The position numbers and the translations under genes were made by a program. The notes beneath the pieces are model-generated. The model searched no databases and had not been told where the DNA came from. It worked only from the letters and a program-made list of their open reading frames with translations. A stretch of 64,000 nt of DNA from Paenibacillus massiliensis 2301065 = DSM 16942 (GTDB lineage: Bacteria > Bacillota > Bacilli > Paenibacillales > Paenibacillaceae): positions 248,001 to 312,000 of the forward strand of contig NZ_KB898193.1 in NCBI RefSeq assembly GCF_000377505.1, written 5' to 3'. Within the stretch, counting starts at the first letter, position 1. Every line of letters starts with the position of its first letter. Positions 43,459 through 52,522 of the stretch are shown here, in pieces.

Positions 43459-43488
43459 TTGATTAACAATACTACTCCTAGGTATACA
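43459..43488 (+). promoter_or_regulatory. Putative sigma-A promoter of the XRE regulator gene
   Basis: TTGATT (43459-43464), 18 bp, TATACA (43483-43488), 30 bp before the gene's start. Confidence 0.45.
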
Positions 43489-43517
43489 CACACAATTGCA
43501 ATCAGGAGGAGATTTAG

Positions 43518-43889
43518 ATGAACTACGGTACACGCATAGCAGAGCTTCGGGAAGAACTGGGACTTAAGCAGGAAGAGCTCGCCCATACTCTTGGCATTAC
43601 CCGTGCGGCACTCTCCCATTATGAAAAAAACCGGCGTAAGCCGGATTTTGAAATGCTTATGAAGCTGGCGAATCTGTTCGGCGTATCCATAGACTACATC
43701 ATTGGACGGACTACCCATAAGAATACAACGCTGCCATCGGAAATGCAGCAATTCATCGATCAGTTAGAGTTATCGGATAAGGATATTCTAAATCGCTTCA
43801 ACCTGACCATTGACGGTCGTAGCCTAAGCGAAGATGAAGCCCGTAGATTTATTGCCTTTGTACGCATGGAGCGCATGATGGAGCGCTAG
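43518..43889 (+). CDS. XRE-family helix-turn-helix regulator
   Basis: 123 residues. HTH_3 domain at about residues 5-60 (RIAELREELGLKQEELAHTL then GITRAALSHYEKNRRKPDFE, and LANLFGVSIDYIIGRT), followed by a short C-terminal region with FNLTIDGRSLSEDEARRFIA ending in a helix. AGGAGGAG precedes ATG. Stand-alone regulator of the SinR/Xre type; its targets are not evident. A dyad 165 bp upstream is a possible autoregulatory site. Confidence 0.88.
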   Translation: MNYGTRIAELREELGLKQEELAHTLGITRAALSHYEKNRRKPDFEMLMKLANLFGVSIDYIIGRTTHKNTTLPSEMQQFIDQLELSDKDILNRFNLTIDGRSLSEDEARRFIAFVRMERMMER

Positions 43890-43920
43890 ATTCATCCACA
43901 ATTGAATGACATGCCAAAAT

Positions 43921-43963
43921 AACGAACCCGTATCTTCCCCTAGGGACTGCGAGTTCGTTTTTG
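43921..43963 (+). terminator. Bidirectional terminator after the XRE gene
   Basis: AACGAAC (43921-43927) pairs with GTTCGTT (43953-43959), followed by TTTTG on the plus strand and TTATTTTGG on the minus strand. It lies between two convergent genes. Confidence 0.75.
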
Positions 43964-43974
43964 GGCTGTTCTGC

Positions 43975-44142
43975 TCAGTCCTCCACCGGATGTAAGGACT
44001 TCAGCCACTCTGGCTGCTTGATCCCACATTGCCGAAGAATGTCCAGGATATCCAGCTGAACTGCCTCTACAGCTTGTCTACCCTGCACCCATAGCTCCTC
44101 TGCTGCCAGTTCCCGATTATAGATCCGGAACTCTTCACCCAT
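43975..44142 (-). CDS. Small hypothetical protein (55 residues)
   Basis: Short gene with a good ribosome binding site (GAGGGGAG) seven bases before ATG 44142. Product begins MGEEFRIYNRELAAEELWVQ and ends QPEWLKSLHPVED; predicted as two amphipathic helices, acidic, one Cys. No family recognised. It is convergent with the XRE regulator gene and shares its terminator; upstream lies the structured repeat copy C and the ECF sigma gene in divergent orientation. Confidence 0.6.
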   Translation of the reverse strand: MGEEFRIYNRELAAEELWVQGRQAVEAVQLDILDILRQCGIKQPEWLKSLHPVED

Positions 44143-44280
44143 GTAACTCCCCTCTTTTCTCAGGTAATCTCCCGCTGCATATCTCTATCATATTCAATGT
44201 GAACAGCAAATACTGTCGTCTGCTGGATGCGAAATTGGTCTATTTATGATGAAATTTGACGAATGTAGGCAAAGTTATTA

Positions 44281-44385
44281 CCAGCACCTTAGCCAAACCT
44301 GATTTCAGGTTCAATGATGTGGGGGAGCGTAGTCGTGAGCGGAGAGCGGGCTCTACACTCACATTTGATCTGATCAAGGTGCTAG
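44281..44385 (+). repeat. Dispersed ~105-bp structured element, copy C (upstream of ECF sigma gene)
   Basis: Third copy of the family at 7430-7536 and 33886-33990. Its ends CCAGCACCTT and AAGGTGCTAG share a perfect 8-bp terminal pairing (AGCACCTT/AAGGTGCT). It keeps the conserved block CTACACTCACATTTGATCTG. It also has internal stems (AACCTGA/TCAGGTT and GAGCGTAG with a CTACACTC partner). Read on the plus strand, towards the sigma gene, it has the same orientation relative to the downstream gene as copies A and B. Confidence 0.75.
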
Positions 44386-44470
44386 AATTAGCTATGCTAT
44401 ATTCTGTTATGTAGAGTAGATATATACCAATCTAAGGATACAGACGAATCCGAGAAAATTTTTCTGTTCA

Positions 44471-44497
44471 TGCTACAAAAACGTAAAAAGGTTCGTC
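44471..44497 (+). promoter_or_regulatory. Candidate ECF (SigX-like) autoregulatory promoter
   Basis: TGCTAC (44471-44476), exactly 17 bp, CGTC (44494-44497). This resembles the ECF promoter pattern TGTAAC-N17-CGWC with two mismatches in the -35. It lies 38 bp upstream of the ECF sigma gene start. Confidence 0.4.
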
Positions 44498-44534
44498 TTC
44501 CTAATAGCTGCAGCTGAAAGGAGGCAATTACACC

Positions 44535-45053
44535 ATGAGTATTCCGGAATCCTCAGCATTCCGTAACATATTTTTTGAACATTATCCAACCGTACGTAGA
44601 AAATTAGCCGCGCTGGTGCGCGATGATGCCGCTGCTGACGATCTGGCACAGGAGGTCTTCCTGAGACTATACCGGAACCCACCAGACAATCCTGCCACCC
44701 TGGGGGCATGGCTGCACCGGGTGCTTACAAGAATCGGATACGATTATTTGGAGAAAAAAGCTAGAGAGAGAAGACTCCAGGATAAGCAGGAGCTGATGTA
44801 TGAAGGTGAGGCTACCCCGGAATCTGGCGAAGAAGTCCTAATGAGACAGCTAGATCAGGAAGAGGTCCAGACATGGCTGAGCAGCCTACCTGAGCGTGAT
44901 CGACAGGCACTACTGCTTCGCTACTCAGGCTATAGCTATGCAGAGATTGCGGAGGAGCTTAAGGTCAGACGGCCTCTCATTGGAAGCCTGCTGCAAAGGG
45001 CAACACGCAAGCTGGAGACGACAGCCAGCAAAGCTATGGCCCAACAAGACTAA
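44535..45053 (+). CDS. ECF-type RNA polymerase sigma factor
   Basis: 172 residues, SigX/SigW-like. Region 2 at about 10-75 (FFEHYPTVRRKLAALVRDDA, DDLAQEVFLRLYRNP, LHRVLTRIGYDYLEKKARER) and region 4 at about 112-160 (LSSLPERDRQALLLRYSGYS, AEIAEELKVRRPLIGSLLQR). AAAGGAGG precedes ATG. First gene of a four-gene operon with a membrane-anchored putative anti-sigma factor and an ABC exporter, so it probably responds to envelope or antimicrobial stress. Confidence 0.92.
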   Translation: MSIPESSAFRNIFFEHYPTVRRKLAALVRDDAAADDLAQEVFLRLYRNPPDNPATLGAWLHRVLTRIGYDYLEKKARERRLQDKQELMYEGEATPESGEEVLMRQLDQEEVQTWLSSLPERDRQALLLRYSGYSYAEIAEELKVRRPLIGSLLQRATRKLETTASKAMAQQD

Positions 45054-45079
45054 CCTAGCTATGAAAGGGTGAACAAGAT

Positions 45080-46192
45080 ATGACGAACAAGCGACAGGAT
45101 TCAGGAATAGATACAAGCACACACGATGCATGGAACAAACTACAGAAAAAACTGGCGAGCGAGCCCGTAAACGCTAAATGGGAAACTTGGGAAGCGAGTA
45201 AGCAGGAGCTACGTCTGCCAGCTACTCACCCGCAGTCTTCGGCAGCAGTTGCTGCTGTGTCTACAACGCATACCTCAACAGCACAAATGAAAGAGAGCGC
45301 TCCGCTTTCTGTTAACACTCGCCGCAGACGGGGTGGACGACGCTGGAAATGGACCAGTGCTGCTGTGGCTGCCGTGATCATTGGGACAGTTCTTGTCACA
45401 CCAATGGGCAATAATGCACTTGCTGCCCTTCTGAATCAATTCAAGGTGCAGGAAATTGCTACCGTCGACGGGGAAAGCATCGAGAATATGCTGAATCAAC
45501 TTGTGCCGGGCGAATCGGCCAGCAGGGAGAATGTTTTTGGACAATTCAGTACAGAAAGTGGAAGCATTGAGGGACAATTTACGCGTGAGGAAGCCATATC
45601 CCGTCTAGGGGTGCCGCTGCTTCCTGCCAACCTCTTAGGTACCGAAGAGGAAGTCTACGTTACTCCCTCACACAAGATTATGATGAAGCTAAATGTGAAT
45701 GAGCTGAATCATGCTATGCAGCGCGTAGGAGCGACCAAGCTGCTACCAGAGTCCATGGACGGCAAAGAAGTGGAATTGAATATTCATGAAGGCATCATGT
45801 ATGACATGGGCACTAGCGATCAGAATTGGGCATCATTGAGACAAATGCAGTCACCTGAATTCCTGATTGATCCATCCGTGGATGTGACAGAAGCCGTGGA
45901 GGCCGTTCTTCAGCTTCCTATTCTTCCTTCCGATCTGAAGGAACAGCTGCAGCAGAGCGGCATTTTGACAGGCTCCATCCCCATGCCATATGTAGTTGAT
46001 CAAGCATCCGACATACAAGAGACGATGATTGCCGGAACGAAGGTGCTCATTGAACAGCGCCAATACAACCAGCTAACAGACCACATCGCAGTCTGGGTGA
46101 AGGACGGGCAGCTGTTCCACTTTCAGGGCGGGAGCGCCTACGAAGAAGAGGCTGAATTCATGAACAAGCTTAAGGAGCTGGTCGAGGCATGA
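45080..46192 (+). CDS. Putative membrane-anchored anti-sigma factor
   Basis: 370 residues. Cytosolic N-terminal domain (about 1-90), Arg-rich stop (TRRRRGGRRWKW), one membrane helix at about 94-113, then a large extracytoplasmic domain of about 250 residues. It lacks the HxxxCxxC zinc motif of classical ZAS anti-sigma factors. The assignment rests on topology and on its place directly behind an ECF sigma gene (26-bp gap). The outer domain may sense an envelope signal. Its last codon overlaps the next gene (ATGA). Confidence 0.7.
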   Translation: MTNKRQDSGIDTSTHDAWNKLQKKLASEPVNAKWETWEASKQELRLPATHPQSSAAVAAVSTTHTSTAQMKESAPLSVNTRRRRGGRRWKWTSAAVAAVIIGTVLVTPMGNNALAALLNQFKVQEIATVDGESIENMLNQLVPGESASRENVFGQFSTESGSIEGQFTREEAISRLGVPLLPANLLGTEEEVYVTPSHKIMMKLNVNELNHAMQRVGATKLLPESMDGKEVELNIHEGIMYDMGTSDQNWASLRQMQSPEFLIDPSVDVTEAVEAVLQLPILPSDLKEQLQQSGILTGSIPMPYVVDQASDIQETMIAGTKVLIEQRQYNQLTDHIAVWVKDGQLFHFQGGSAYEEEAEFMNKLKELVEA

Positions 46193-47172
46193 GTGAACTG
46201 GCCATCGAAGCGAAGGCACTAACCAAGGAATACAGCAATGGACGTGGCTGCCGCAATGTCACGATCTCTGTAGGGAAAGGGGAAGCCTTTGGCTTCCTCG
46301 GTCCTAATGGTGCCGGGAAGAGCACATTTGTGAAAATGCTCGTCGGTCTCATCCACCCGACTGCAGGAGAAGCGACCCTGCTGGGTGCGCCTATCGGTAC
46401 TATTGAAGCGAAGCGGCAGATCGGATACTTGCCCGAGCTATACAGGTATCAGGAGTGGCTTACTGGTGAAGAGGTCGTCCGTCTGCACGGCCAATTATGC
46501 GGCTTGGACAAAAGCGTAATCAGCCAGCGAGTTCCTGAGCTACTACGTAAGGTAGGTGTCGGTCAACGTGGCAAGGACCGCGTTAAGCATTATTCCAAAG
46601 GCATGCAGCAGCGACTGGGTCTGGCCTGCGCACTGGTGAATGATCCGGCTGTCCTTTTTCTTGACGAGCCCTCCTCGGCTATGGACCCTGTCGGACGGAT
46701 GCATGTGCGCGGTCTGCTTGAGGAATTGAAGCAGCAAGGGAAGACGATTTTCTTAAATTCACATCTGCTGGAGGATGTGGAGGTATTGTGTGACAGGATG
46801 GCACTCTTGAACAACGGACAGGTGCTTCGTCATGGACGGGTAGATGAGGTGCTCCAAAAGCGAGTCTGCTGGCGTTTTAAAGTCGGTGGATTTTCGCCTT
46901 TTTTGCTATCATGGCTCATAGATACAACAGGATTCAGCTTTCGTTTACATAATGACGAACAGAATCAGGGCGAAGCTGCCTATGGTTCGAGTGCAGAGGA
47001 TATCGTCTGGCTTGAAGCAGAGCTGGAGAACGAAGAACAGGTTGGATGGGTCAACTCACTGCTAATCGGACAAGGGCTGACGCTGTACGAGGTCACCAAG
47101 GTCCGGGAACGGCTTGAAGAATGGTTCATGGAGGCTGTAGCTGGTTTGAACCATAGGGGGGAACAGGAATGA
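46189..47172 (+). CDS. ABC transporter ATP-binding protein
   Basis: 327 residues. Walker A GPNGAGKST, signature YSKGMQQRLGLACALV, Walker B VLFLDEPSSAMDPVG, H-loop LNSHLLEDVE, and a long C-terminal extension (about 215-327). ATG overlaps the anti-sigma gene stop (ATGA), and its stop overlaps the permease start, so translation of the three genes is coupled. Forms an exporter with the next gene; substrate unknown. Confidence 0.92.
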   Translation: MSELAIEAKALTKEYSNGRGCRNVTISVGKGEAFGFLGPNGAGKSTFVKMLVGLIHPTAGEATLLGAPIGTIEAKRQIGYLPELYRYQEWLTGEEVVRLHGQLCGLDKSVISQRVPELLRKVGVGQRGKDRVKHYSKGMQQRLGLACALVNDPAVLFLDEPSSAMDPVGRMHVRGLLEELKQQGKTIFLNSHLLEDVEVLCDRMALLNNGQVLRHGRVDEVLQKRVCWRFKVGGFSPFLLSWLIDTTGFSFRLHNDEQNQGEAAYGSSAEDIVWLEAELENEEQVGWVNSLLIGQGLTLYEVTKVRERLEEWFMEAVAGLNHRGEQE

Positions 47173-48047
47173 AGATTATTTGGACCATGACCTGGAAGGA
47201 GCTCCTTCGCAAACGGGTCCTGCTGCTAACGATCATACTGACAGCCTTGTTCCTGCTGGGTTTCTGGTTCATCGCCAGTGCCATTGGTGGAGAAGCTCCC
47301 ACAACTATCACGGATAGTGTGAACAGTGAAGCTATGATTCAGCAATTCATGTTAGGCATGTTAATATTGATGTTCGGTTTTCTCTTTGCTGGCTTTGTGC
47401 TCGCCTTTTTGTCGATCTTCAGCTCATTTTCTGCGATTGCAGGTGAGGCGGAGCAAGGCATCATGCAGGCCATGCTGCCGCGACCGATCCCGAGATGGAA
47501 ATGGTATACAGGCCGCTGGCTCGGCTATGTCTCATTTGGTCTGGTATATGCCTTAATATTGTATAGCCTAATTCTATGGATTACCGATGTACATGCCTCC
47601 ATTCCACGTGACCCAATGGTGTTGGCACAGGCGTTTCTGCTCTTTGCTTCGGTTGTTCCTTTACTCGTAACTGTATCCATGTTCGGGTCTGGCTATCTGT
47701 CTTCGATTGCGAATGGCGTGGTCATGACGATGCTCTATGGAGCGGGGTGGCTCGGCGGAATGATTGGCAAAATCATCGGCTCTGTGGGACTTGAGCCAGG
47801 CCCCCTCCAGACGCTCAGCAACATTACAGGCATCCTGTCACTGATTATGCCGGCTGATGGACTGCACAGGAAAATGCAGGCTGTGTTGTTCAGCTATGAA
47901 GACATTCAGGGAATTGTCCCAGTAAGAATGGACGGTCCCTTCGGTATTGGCGATGTTCCCTCGACAATGTTTGTGGTGTATGCCGCCGTATACACGGCAG
48001 TGCTTTTTGCAATCGGAATGCGCCGATTCATCCGTAAAGACTTATAA
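47169..48047 (+). CDS. ABC-2 type transporter permease
   Basis: 292 residues with about six membrane segments, NosY/ABC-2 type; FSAIAGEAEQGIMQAMLPRP is the typical loop between the second and third helices. ATG overlaps the ATPase gene stop. Last gene of the ECF sigma operon; an inverted repeat that probably acts as terminator follows at 48100. Its place in a sigma/anti-sigma operon suggests export of, or resistance to, an envelope-active compound, by inference only. Confidence 0.88.
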   Translation: MKIIWTMTWKELLRKRVLLLTIILTALFLLGFWFIASAIGGEAPTTITDSVNSEAMIQQFMLGMLILMFGFLFAGFVLAFLSIFSSFSAIAGEAEQGIMQAMLPRPIPRWKWYTGRWLGYVSFGLVYALILYSLILWITDVHASIPRDPMVLAQAFLLFASVVPLLVTVSMFGSGYLSSIANGVVMTMLYGAGWLGGMIGKIIGSVGLEPGPLQTLSNITGILSLIMPADGLHRKMQAVLFSYEDIQGIVPVRMDGPFGIGDVPSTMFVVYAAVYTAVLFAIGMRRFIRKDL

Positions 48048-48099
48048 GCTTGAGGCCATCATCGACATCAAGCTACAAATGATATTTTGGGCGAATATA

Positions 48100-48150
48100 A
48101 CAAACCAAGGCTTACCGGAGGGGACATGACTCCAGTAAGCCTTGGTTTGT
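48100..48150 (+). terminator. Long hairpin after the ECF sigma operon
   Basis: Perfect 16-bp stem ACAAACCAAGGCTTAC / GTAAGCCTTGGTTTGT, 19-nt loop. No pure T-tract, but it lies between convergent operons and is likely to stop both. Confidence 0.65.
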
Positions 48151-48208
48151 ATCTGCCTTCCTAGTAGAGGTCGTACCTGCCAGCCTACAGATGAAAGCTC
48201 CATGAAGC

Positions 48209-50875
48209 TTATGATCCATATAGCTGAAGCTCATGAATCGACCAATAATTTGAAGCTGTACCAGTAAGGGTGATCTTGATGTAACGAGCACGGGATGAAG
48301 CGAAGTTAATCTCCTCCTGTGCTCCTGATCCTTTCCCAGAAGCTACTTTGGTCCATTGCTTGCCGTCCGCAGACACCTGAACATCATAGGCACGCGGATA
48401 ATCTCCCTCCGAAGCGGTGGTATCCAGCAATAAACGGCTAATGACTTGCGTCGCTCCCAAATCCACCTGATAAAAGACTCCCGAGCGCTGAGCGCTACCC
48501 GTGTCCCACCTGGTACGCCCATTACCATCAATAGCCAATCTAGCATTGCCACTGTTCACACTGGCACTGGTCTTCCAATTGCTCCTGTCCAACTGCGCCA
48601 GACCCGTGAAGGTCACCTCAGCCTTCTCAGATATCTGGTTAGATCCAGTCGGACGGATTTTATACATGTAGGTGGTACCAGCTGCAGCGGTACGATCGGC
48701 ATAAGAGCCTCCCTCTACCTCCGCAGCGATAACACGGTAGTCCCCTTCCTTACTGCTGGCACGTAGTACGTCGTAAGCTTGCACCCCTTCGCTCTGCATC
48801 CAGCTCACCTGGATCTGATCTGACTTGGCTGCACTAGCTTGGACCCAATCCGGGGCCACAGCTGTACTCGCGGTTGTCGCATTTACCTTTTCCAGAATGT
48901 ACTGTACAGACTCGCCCGGCCCTAATGTTTCTTCGAACTCCAGCGTCGGTGAAGCCTTAAGACCGCTCACATTCCGATGTGCCGCTGTATAAGTCGCACC
49001 TGAACCGATTCGCTCTCCACGATACTCTCCCTGCTGAGGCATCGTTACGCGAACCTTGATCTGCTGTGTAGTCGGTTCAAAATTCACCAAATTCAACAGC
49101 TGCTTGTTGGATTTAGCGCCACTGCCAGCAATGGGAGCAAGCGACGAGGTATCTACAGCACGCACATACACCAGTTTGTCCGCCGTATCGGAGGTGTTCA
49201 ATACGGTGTAGGTCAAGGGCTTGCCATGGGTTGCATAAGCAAGGCTTAGTCTACGCATAATGTCGACTCTCGAATCCTGGCCATTGCTGAACGGATAGAC
49301 CTCCGTCGCTGCCGGATTATGATCTTGCAGATCAAAGCCCGTCTTGAACAGCGAGAAGTCCTGATAAAAGGCCGCATGCTGTACGAACATATCGGCGAAT
49401 CCAATCTGCGAACGCATAATTCGGTCAAATGCCGCAGCATTCGGCTGACTCGCGCCATATGCCGGATCATCCACATGCGTACCTGACGTACCGAATTCCG
49501 TATTCAGCATAGGCTTGCTAAGACCATTGTTGGCACCGCCAAAGGTACGCAGGTTCTCTACGAAGCTGCCACCTACAGCATCCACATAGGATGCACCATA
49601 GGCATGACCATTTGTCAGATCCGTAACCTTCTCCAGCTCAAGTCGCTGCTGCGGGTCGGCTTCCCATCCATCAGGTGTACCACAAGCCTTCGCACCGCCG
49701 TCCTGATTCTTGCAGGCTTTGACAGAATAAGCTGGCCAGTACGCCCAGCCTGGTGCGACGGTCTTCAGATGAGGAGCTATCTTCTTGCCCTCCGTATTCA
49801 GCCATTTGGCTACTGCCAGATTTACGGCTTTGGAGCGGTTGAAGAGTCCCGGCTCATTATCGACCTCAAAATATTGCACGTAAGGTCCATATTTCTGTAA
49901 ATAGGAGGTAAGCTTCTGCTTCGCCGTGTCTGGCAGACTACCGTCGGCTTTTAGCTTGATATCACCTGTATACAAATATAAGGCTACCGCTTGCATATTG
50001 TACTGCTTAAGGGTCTTGTAATAATCATCCACATCCGAGCAGGCATTGCCCACATTACTGGCGCACGTCACCCTCATAATATTTCCACTATACGCAACCC
50101 CAAGCCATTTCATCACCGTAGGCAGATGACGTACAGCTCCCTGATCGTAGTAGAACTCCTGATTGTTGACATTGGTACCTGTACGGATATAACGTCCATG
50201 AATTGGCTCCTGCGCCGGGGAAGAGAGTGCCTGAAGATTCAGATCATCCCAGGTCCACCACAGATTCGGGTCCTCAGAGCTCGTGCAGTAGAGGCATCGT
50301 ACTGCCTCCAGACGTAGCTCATTGTTGCCTTTCTTTAGCTGCTCTTTGGGAATATACAATTGATAGTTCTCTTTGAACGAGTGTGTACTTCCCGTACCCG
50401 ATACTCCAGCAATCTGGATAATGCCCGCCAATTGTCGGTTGGAGAACACGGCCATTTGAGGAACTGCCTTGCCCGCATCCAGAATACGCACATTAAATAG
50501 CACCCCGTTAGGAGGAACCTGATCCAGCTCATACTGAAGGACCAGTTCGGGATTAATCGACGCATTCAGTCCAGTAGGAATGGCCCCATCTAGCTTGAGT
50601 GTACCCGAAGACACCTGAGCAGAGCTGCTTCCTGTCTGGTTAGCCGAGGTCACACGAACGGCCGCGGGCTGGTTGTCTGCCTTTCCCTTGAACTCCTCCG
50701 CAGAGTTGTCACGAGTCCCCAGCTTCCAGATCGTGGTTGCCGCATTCACGGATTCTGGCTCGGTCGTCTGGCTGTCCCCATTCAGCTGCAGGGATACCAG
50801 CACGATCAGACCCAGTAGCCCCATGCATAATAAGGCATATTTGTTCGCCAACCTTTTTTTCATATCCTCGTCCAC
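48209..50875 (-). CDS. Secreted multidomain glycoside hydrolase-like protein (clan GH-A fold, Fn3, F5/8C)
   Basis: 888 residues. N-terminal hydrophobic segment (about 13-32, signal or anchor), a beta-sandwich-like domain (about 50-225). A TIM-barrel-like domain (about 230-560) has two clan GH-A style catalytic signatures: Glu in FEVDNEPGLF and Glu in MLNTEFGTSG. A beta domain follows, a fibronectin-III-like domain (about 670-750), and a C-terminal F5/8-type C (discoidin, CBM32-like) domain (about 760-888). GTG 50875 with GGAGAAA upstream is the start. Last gene of the exopolysaccharide locus, 36 bp after GH26. The exact GH family is not assigned; it may trim or release the polymer. Confidence 0.75.
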   Translation of the reverse strand: MDEDMKKRLANKYALLCMGLLGLIVLVSLQLNGDSQTTEPESVNAATTIWKLGTRDNSAEEFKGKADNQPAAVRVTSANQTGSSSAQVSSGTLKLDGAIPTGLNASINPELVLQYELDQVPPNGVLFNVRILDAGKAVPQMAVFSNRQLAGIIQIAGVSGTGSTHSFKENYQLYIPKEQLKKGNNELRLEAVRCLYCTSSEDPNLWWTWDDLNLQALSSPAQEPIHGRYIRTGTNVNNQEFYYDQGAVRHLPTVMKWLGVAYSGNIMRVTCASNVGNACSDVDDYYKTLKQYNMQAVALYLYTGDIKLKADGSLPDTAKQKLTSYLQKYGPYVQYFEVDNEPGLFNRSKAVNLAVAKWLNTEGKKIAPHLKTVAPGWAYWPAYSVKACKNQDGGAKACGTPDGWEADPQQRLELEKVTDLTNGHAYGASYVDAVGGSFVENLRTFGGANNGLSKPMLNTEFGTSGTHVDDPAYGASQPNAAAFDRIMRSQIGFADMFVQHAAFYQDFSLFKTGFDLQDHNPAATEVYPFSNGQDSRVDIMRRLSLAYATHGKPLTYTVLNTSDTADKLVYVRAVDTSSLAPIAGSGAKSNKQLLNLVNFEPTTQQIKVRVTMPQQGEYRGERIGSGATYTAAHRNVSGLKASPTLEFEETLGPGESVQYILEKVNATTASTAVAPDWVQASAAKSDQIQVSWMQSEGVQAYDVLRASSKEGDYRVIAAEVEGGSYADRTAAAGTTYMYKIRPTGSNQISEKAEVTFTGLAQLDRSNWKTSASVNSGNARLAIDGNGRTRWDTGSAQRSGVFYQVDLGATQVISRLLLDTTASEGDYPRAYDVQVSADGKQWTKVASGKGSGAQEEINFASSRARYIKITLTGTASNYWSIHELQLYGS

Positions 50876-50911
50876 ACTTTCTCCACTGGTTTAATGGCCG
50901 GGAAAGAGCGT

Positions 50912-52522
50912 TCAATTCAATGGCAGAAACAAAGCATTAGAAGGTATAACTGCTTTGGCTTCTTGCTGACTTTCCCACATGAGACGTGCCATGGCATCGC
51001 CTTCTTGATCATAATATTCAACCTTGAGGTCGTAGAGCTCGCCTCCGTTCAAAGCGATGCTACCTTTACGTTCTGTCCAGCTCTGCTTGAACCAGCTATC
51101 AATAATAAGTTGATCATTTACCCATACCCGGATTCCATCATCCGATATCGTCGTAAACGTGTACACATCTGTAAATCGTGGGCTTACTCTCCCTGTCCAG
51201 CGGGCAGAAAACCGGTCTGCTTGTACAGCAGGATCAGGAGAAGCCGTACGCCAATTGTAATCCAGCTTGGCCTCCAATCGACGAAGCACAGGATCACCGC
51301 TCAGTGTCATGTTGTTAAAATACTCTCCATATAAGCCATTGACTAACTCTGGTTCTGGCTCTGGCTGAGGCTCTGGTGCAGGAGAAGGTGGGGAAGCGAT
51401 GGGCTCCTCTGGTAGACTCGGATTCCCTTCAGAAGTGCCTGGATCTTGTGGGGGCAGTGTCGGCGTAGGCGCTTCATTATTCCCCTCCATATCCTCCTGA
51501 AGCTCGTCACGGGTTAACGTACGCTCATGCTCCATATAATGCACAATATCCTGCTCTGTGTTGTTCTCCAGCAGCATCTTGCCCCAAGTCATAGAGTAGG
51601 TCCATCTCGGCTGGGATTCCAGCACCCGTGCGCTTGGCATCTCCCCATGCTCTCCAATGGCAATAGGCTTGTTGCCTGCCAATGCAAGCAGCTCCTCATA
51701 GTAACGCTGTTTATAATCGTTATCATAGATATCAGCGGCAAGAACATCTACCTTGGCCAGACCAGGAAAGGTGGTCGCATACGGGTCAGACCACGTATTC
51801 GGAGCATTCGGGTTCCAAACCCATATTAGATTATCGAGCTTGTGCACACGGACAAAACGGTCATACATCAAATCCCATAGCTCATCAAAATTATTCTTCT
51901 TCCCCCACCAGAACCAACTACCATTCATCTCATGATAGGGCCGCCACAAGATGGGAACCCCCTCGTCACTAAGCTTCTTCAACGAGACAGCAACCTGATC
52001 CAGATCTGCAATCAGCTTGCTATATTCCTGGGTCCCAGGCGTAACATAGCGATCGAATTGACTCTGGCTAAGCTTCGCTTGTACGTTAGCCCAGGTCATG
52101 GGCTTGCCAGGCAACGGTTGATGATAGGTCATTGCCACAATTCCACCAGCTTGGTGCCATCGAATGGCGCTCTCCACCACCTTGCTGCGCTGCGCTTCGG
52201 CTTGACTGGCCGTCTGACCGGAGATCGCTCCCAGCTCATAGCCGTGCAGTCCGGCATATTCGCCGCTGATTTTCTTCAGTCGGTTGTTCAACTCGTCGGG
52301 TGTCTCCAGGTAATCATGCTGACCTGTTATCATCTTCTGACCATTAATGGATTGTAGATAACTGTATAATTCACGTGCCTCTGCTGAAGCGGCGGGGTTA
52401 ATCGGAGCTAGAGCAGCATGAGCCGGAGCGGCCCACTGCGTTACCCCAACCGTCAATAGAGCACCTACGAGAACTGTGGGCAGGAGTCTCTTGATCCATC
52501 GATCCAAAGGATGAGCTTTCAC
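50912..52522 (-). CDS. Secreted glycoside hydrolase family 26 protein with PA14 domain
   Basis: 536 residues. Signal peptide (about 1-36, cleavage near AHA), GH26 catalytic domain (about 45-330) with acid/base Glu in LWRPYHEMNGSWFWWG and nucleophile Glu in IAIGEHGE. Then a Pro/Glu/Ser-rich linker (about 350-392) and a C-terminal PA14 domain (about 395-530: LYGEYFNNMTLSG, FTTISDDGIRVWVNDQLIID). GH26 enzymes are mostly beta-mannanases, fitting a mannose-containing polymer made by this locus (ManC next door). Start GTG 52522 after AAAGGAAG. Confidence 0.9.
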   Translation of the reverse strand: MKAHPLDRWIKRLLPTVLVGALLTVGVTQWAAPAHAALAPINPAASAEARELYSYLQSINGQKMITGQHDYLETPDELNNRLKKISGEYAGLHGYELGAISGQTASQAEAQRSKVVESAIRWHQAGGIVAMTYHQPLPGKPMTWANVQAKLSQSQFDRYVTPGTQEYSKLIADLDQVAVSLKKLSDEGVPILWRPYHEMNGSWFWWGKKNNFDELWDLMYDRFVRVHKLDNLIWVWNPNAPNTWSDPYATTFPGLAKVDVLAADIYDNDYKQRYYEELLALAGNKPIAIGEHGEMPSARVLESQPRWTYSMTWGKMLLENNTEQDIVHYMEHERTLTRDELQEDMEGNNEAPTPTLPPQDPGTSEGNPSLPEEPIASPPSPAPEPQPEPEPELVNGLYGEYFNNMTLSGDPVLRRLEAKLDYNWRTASPDPAVQADRFSARWTGRVSPRFTDVYTFTTISDDGIRVWVNDQLIIDSWFKQSWTERKGSIALNGGELYDLKVEYYDQEGDAMARLMWESQQEAKAVIPSNALFLPLN

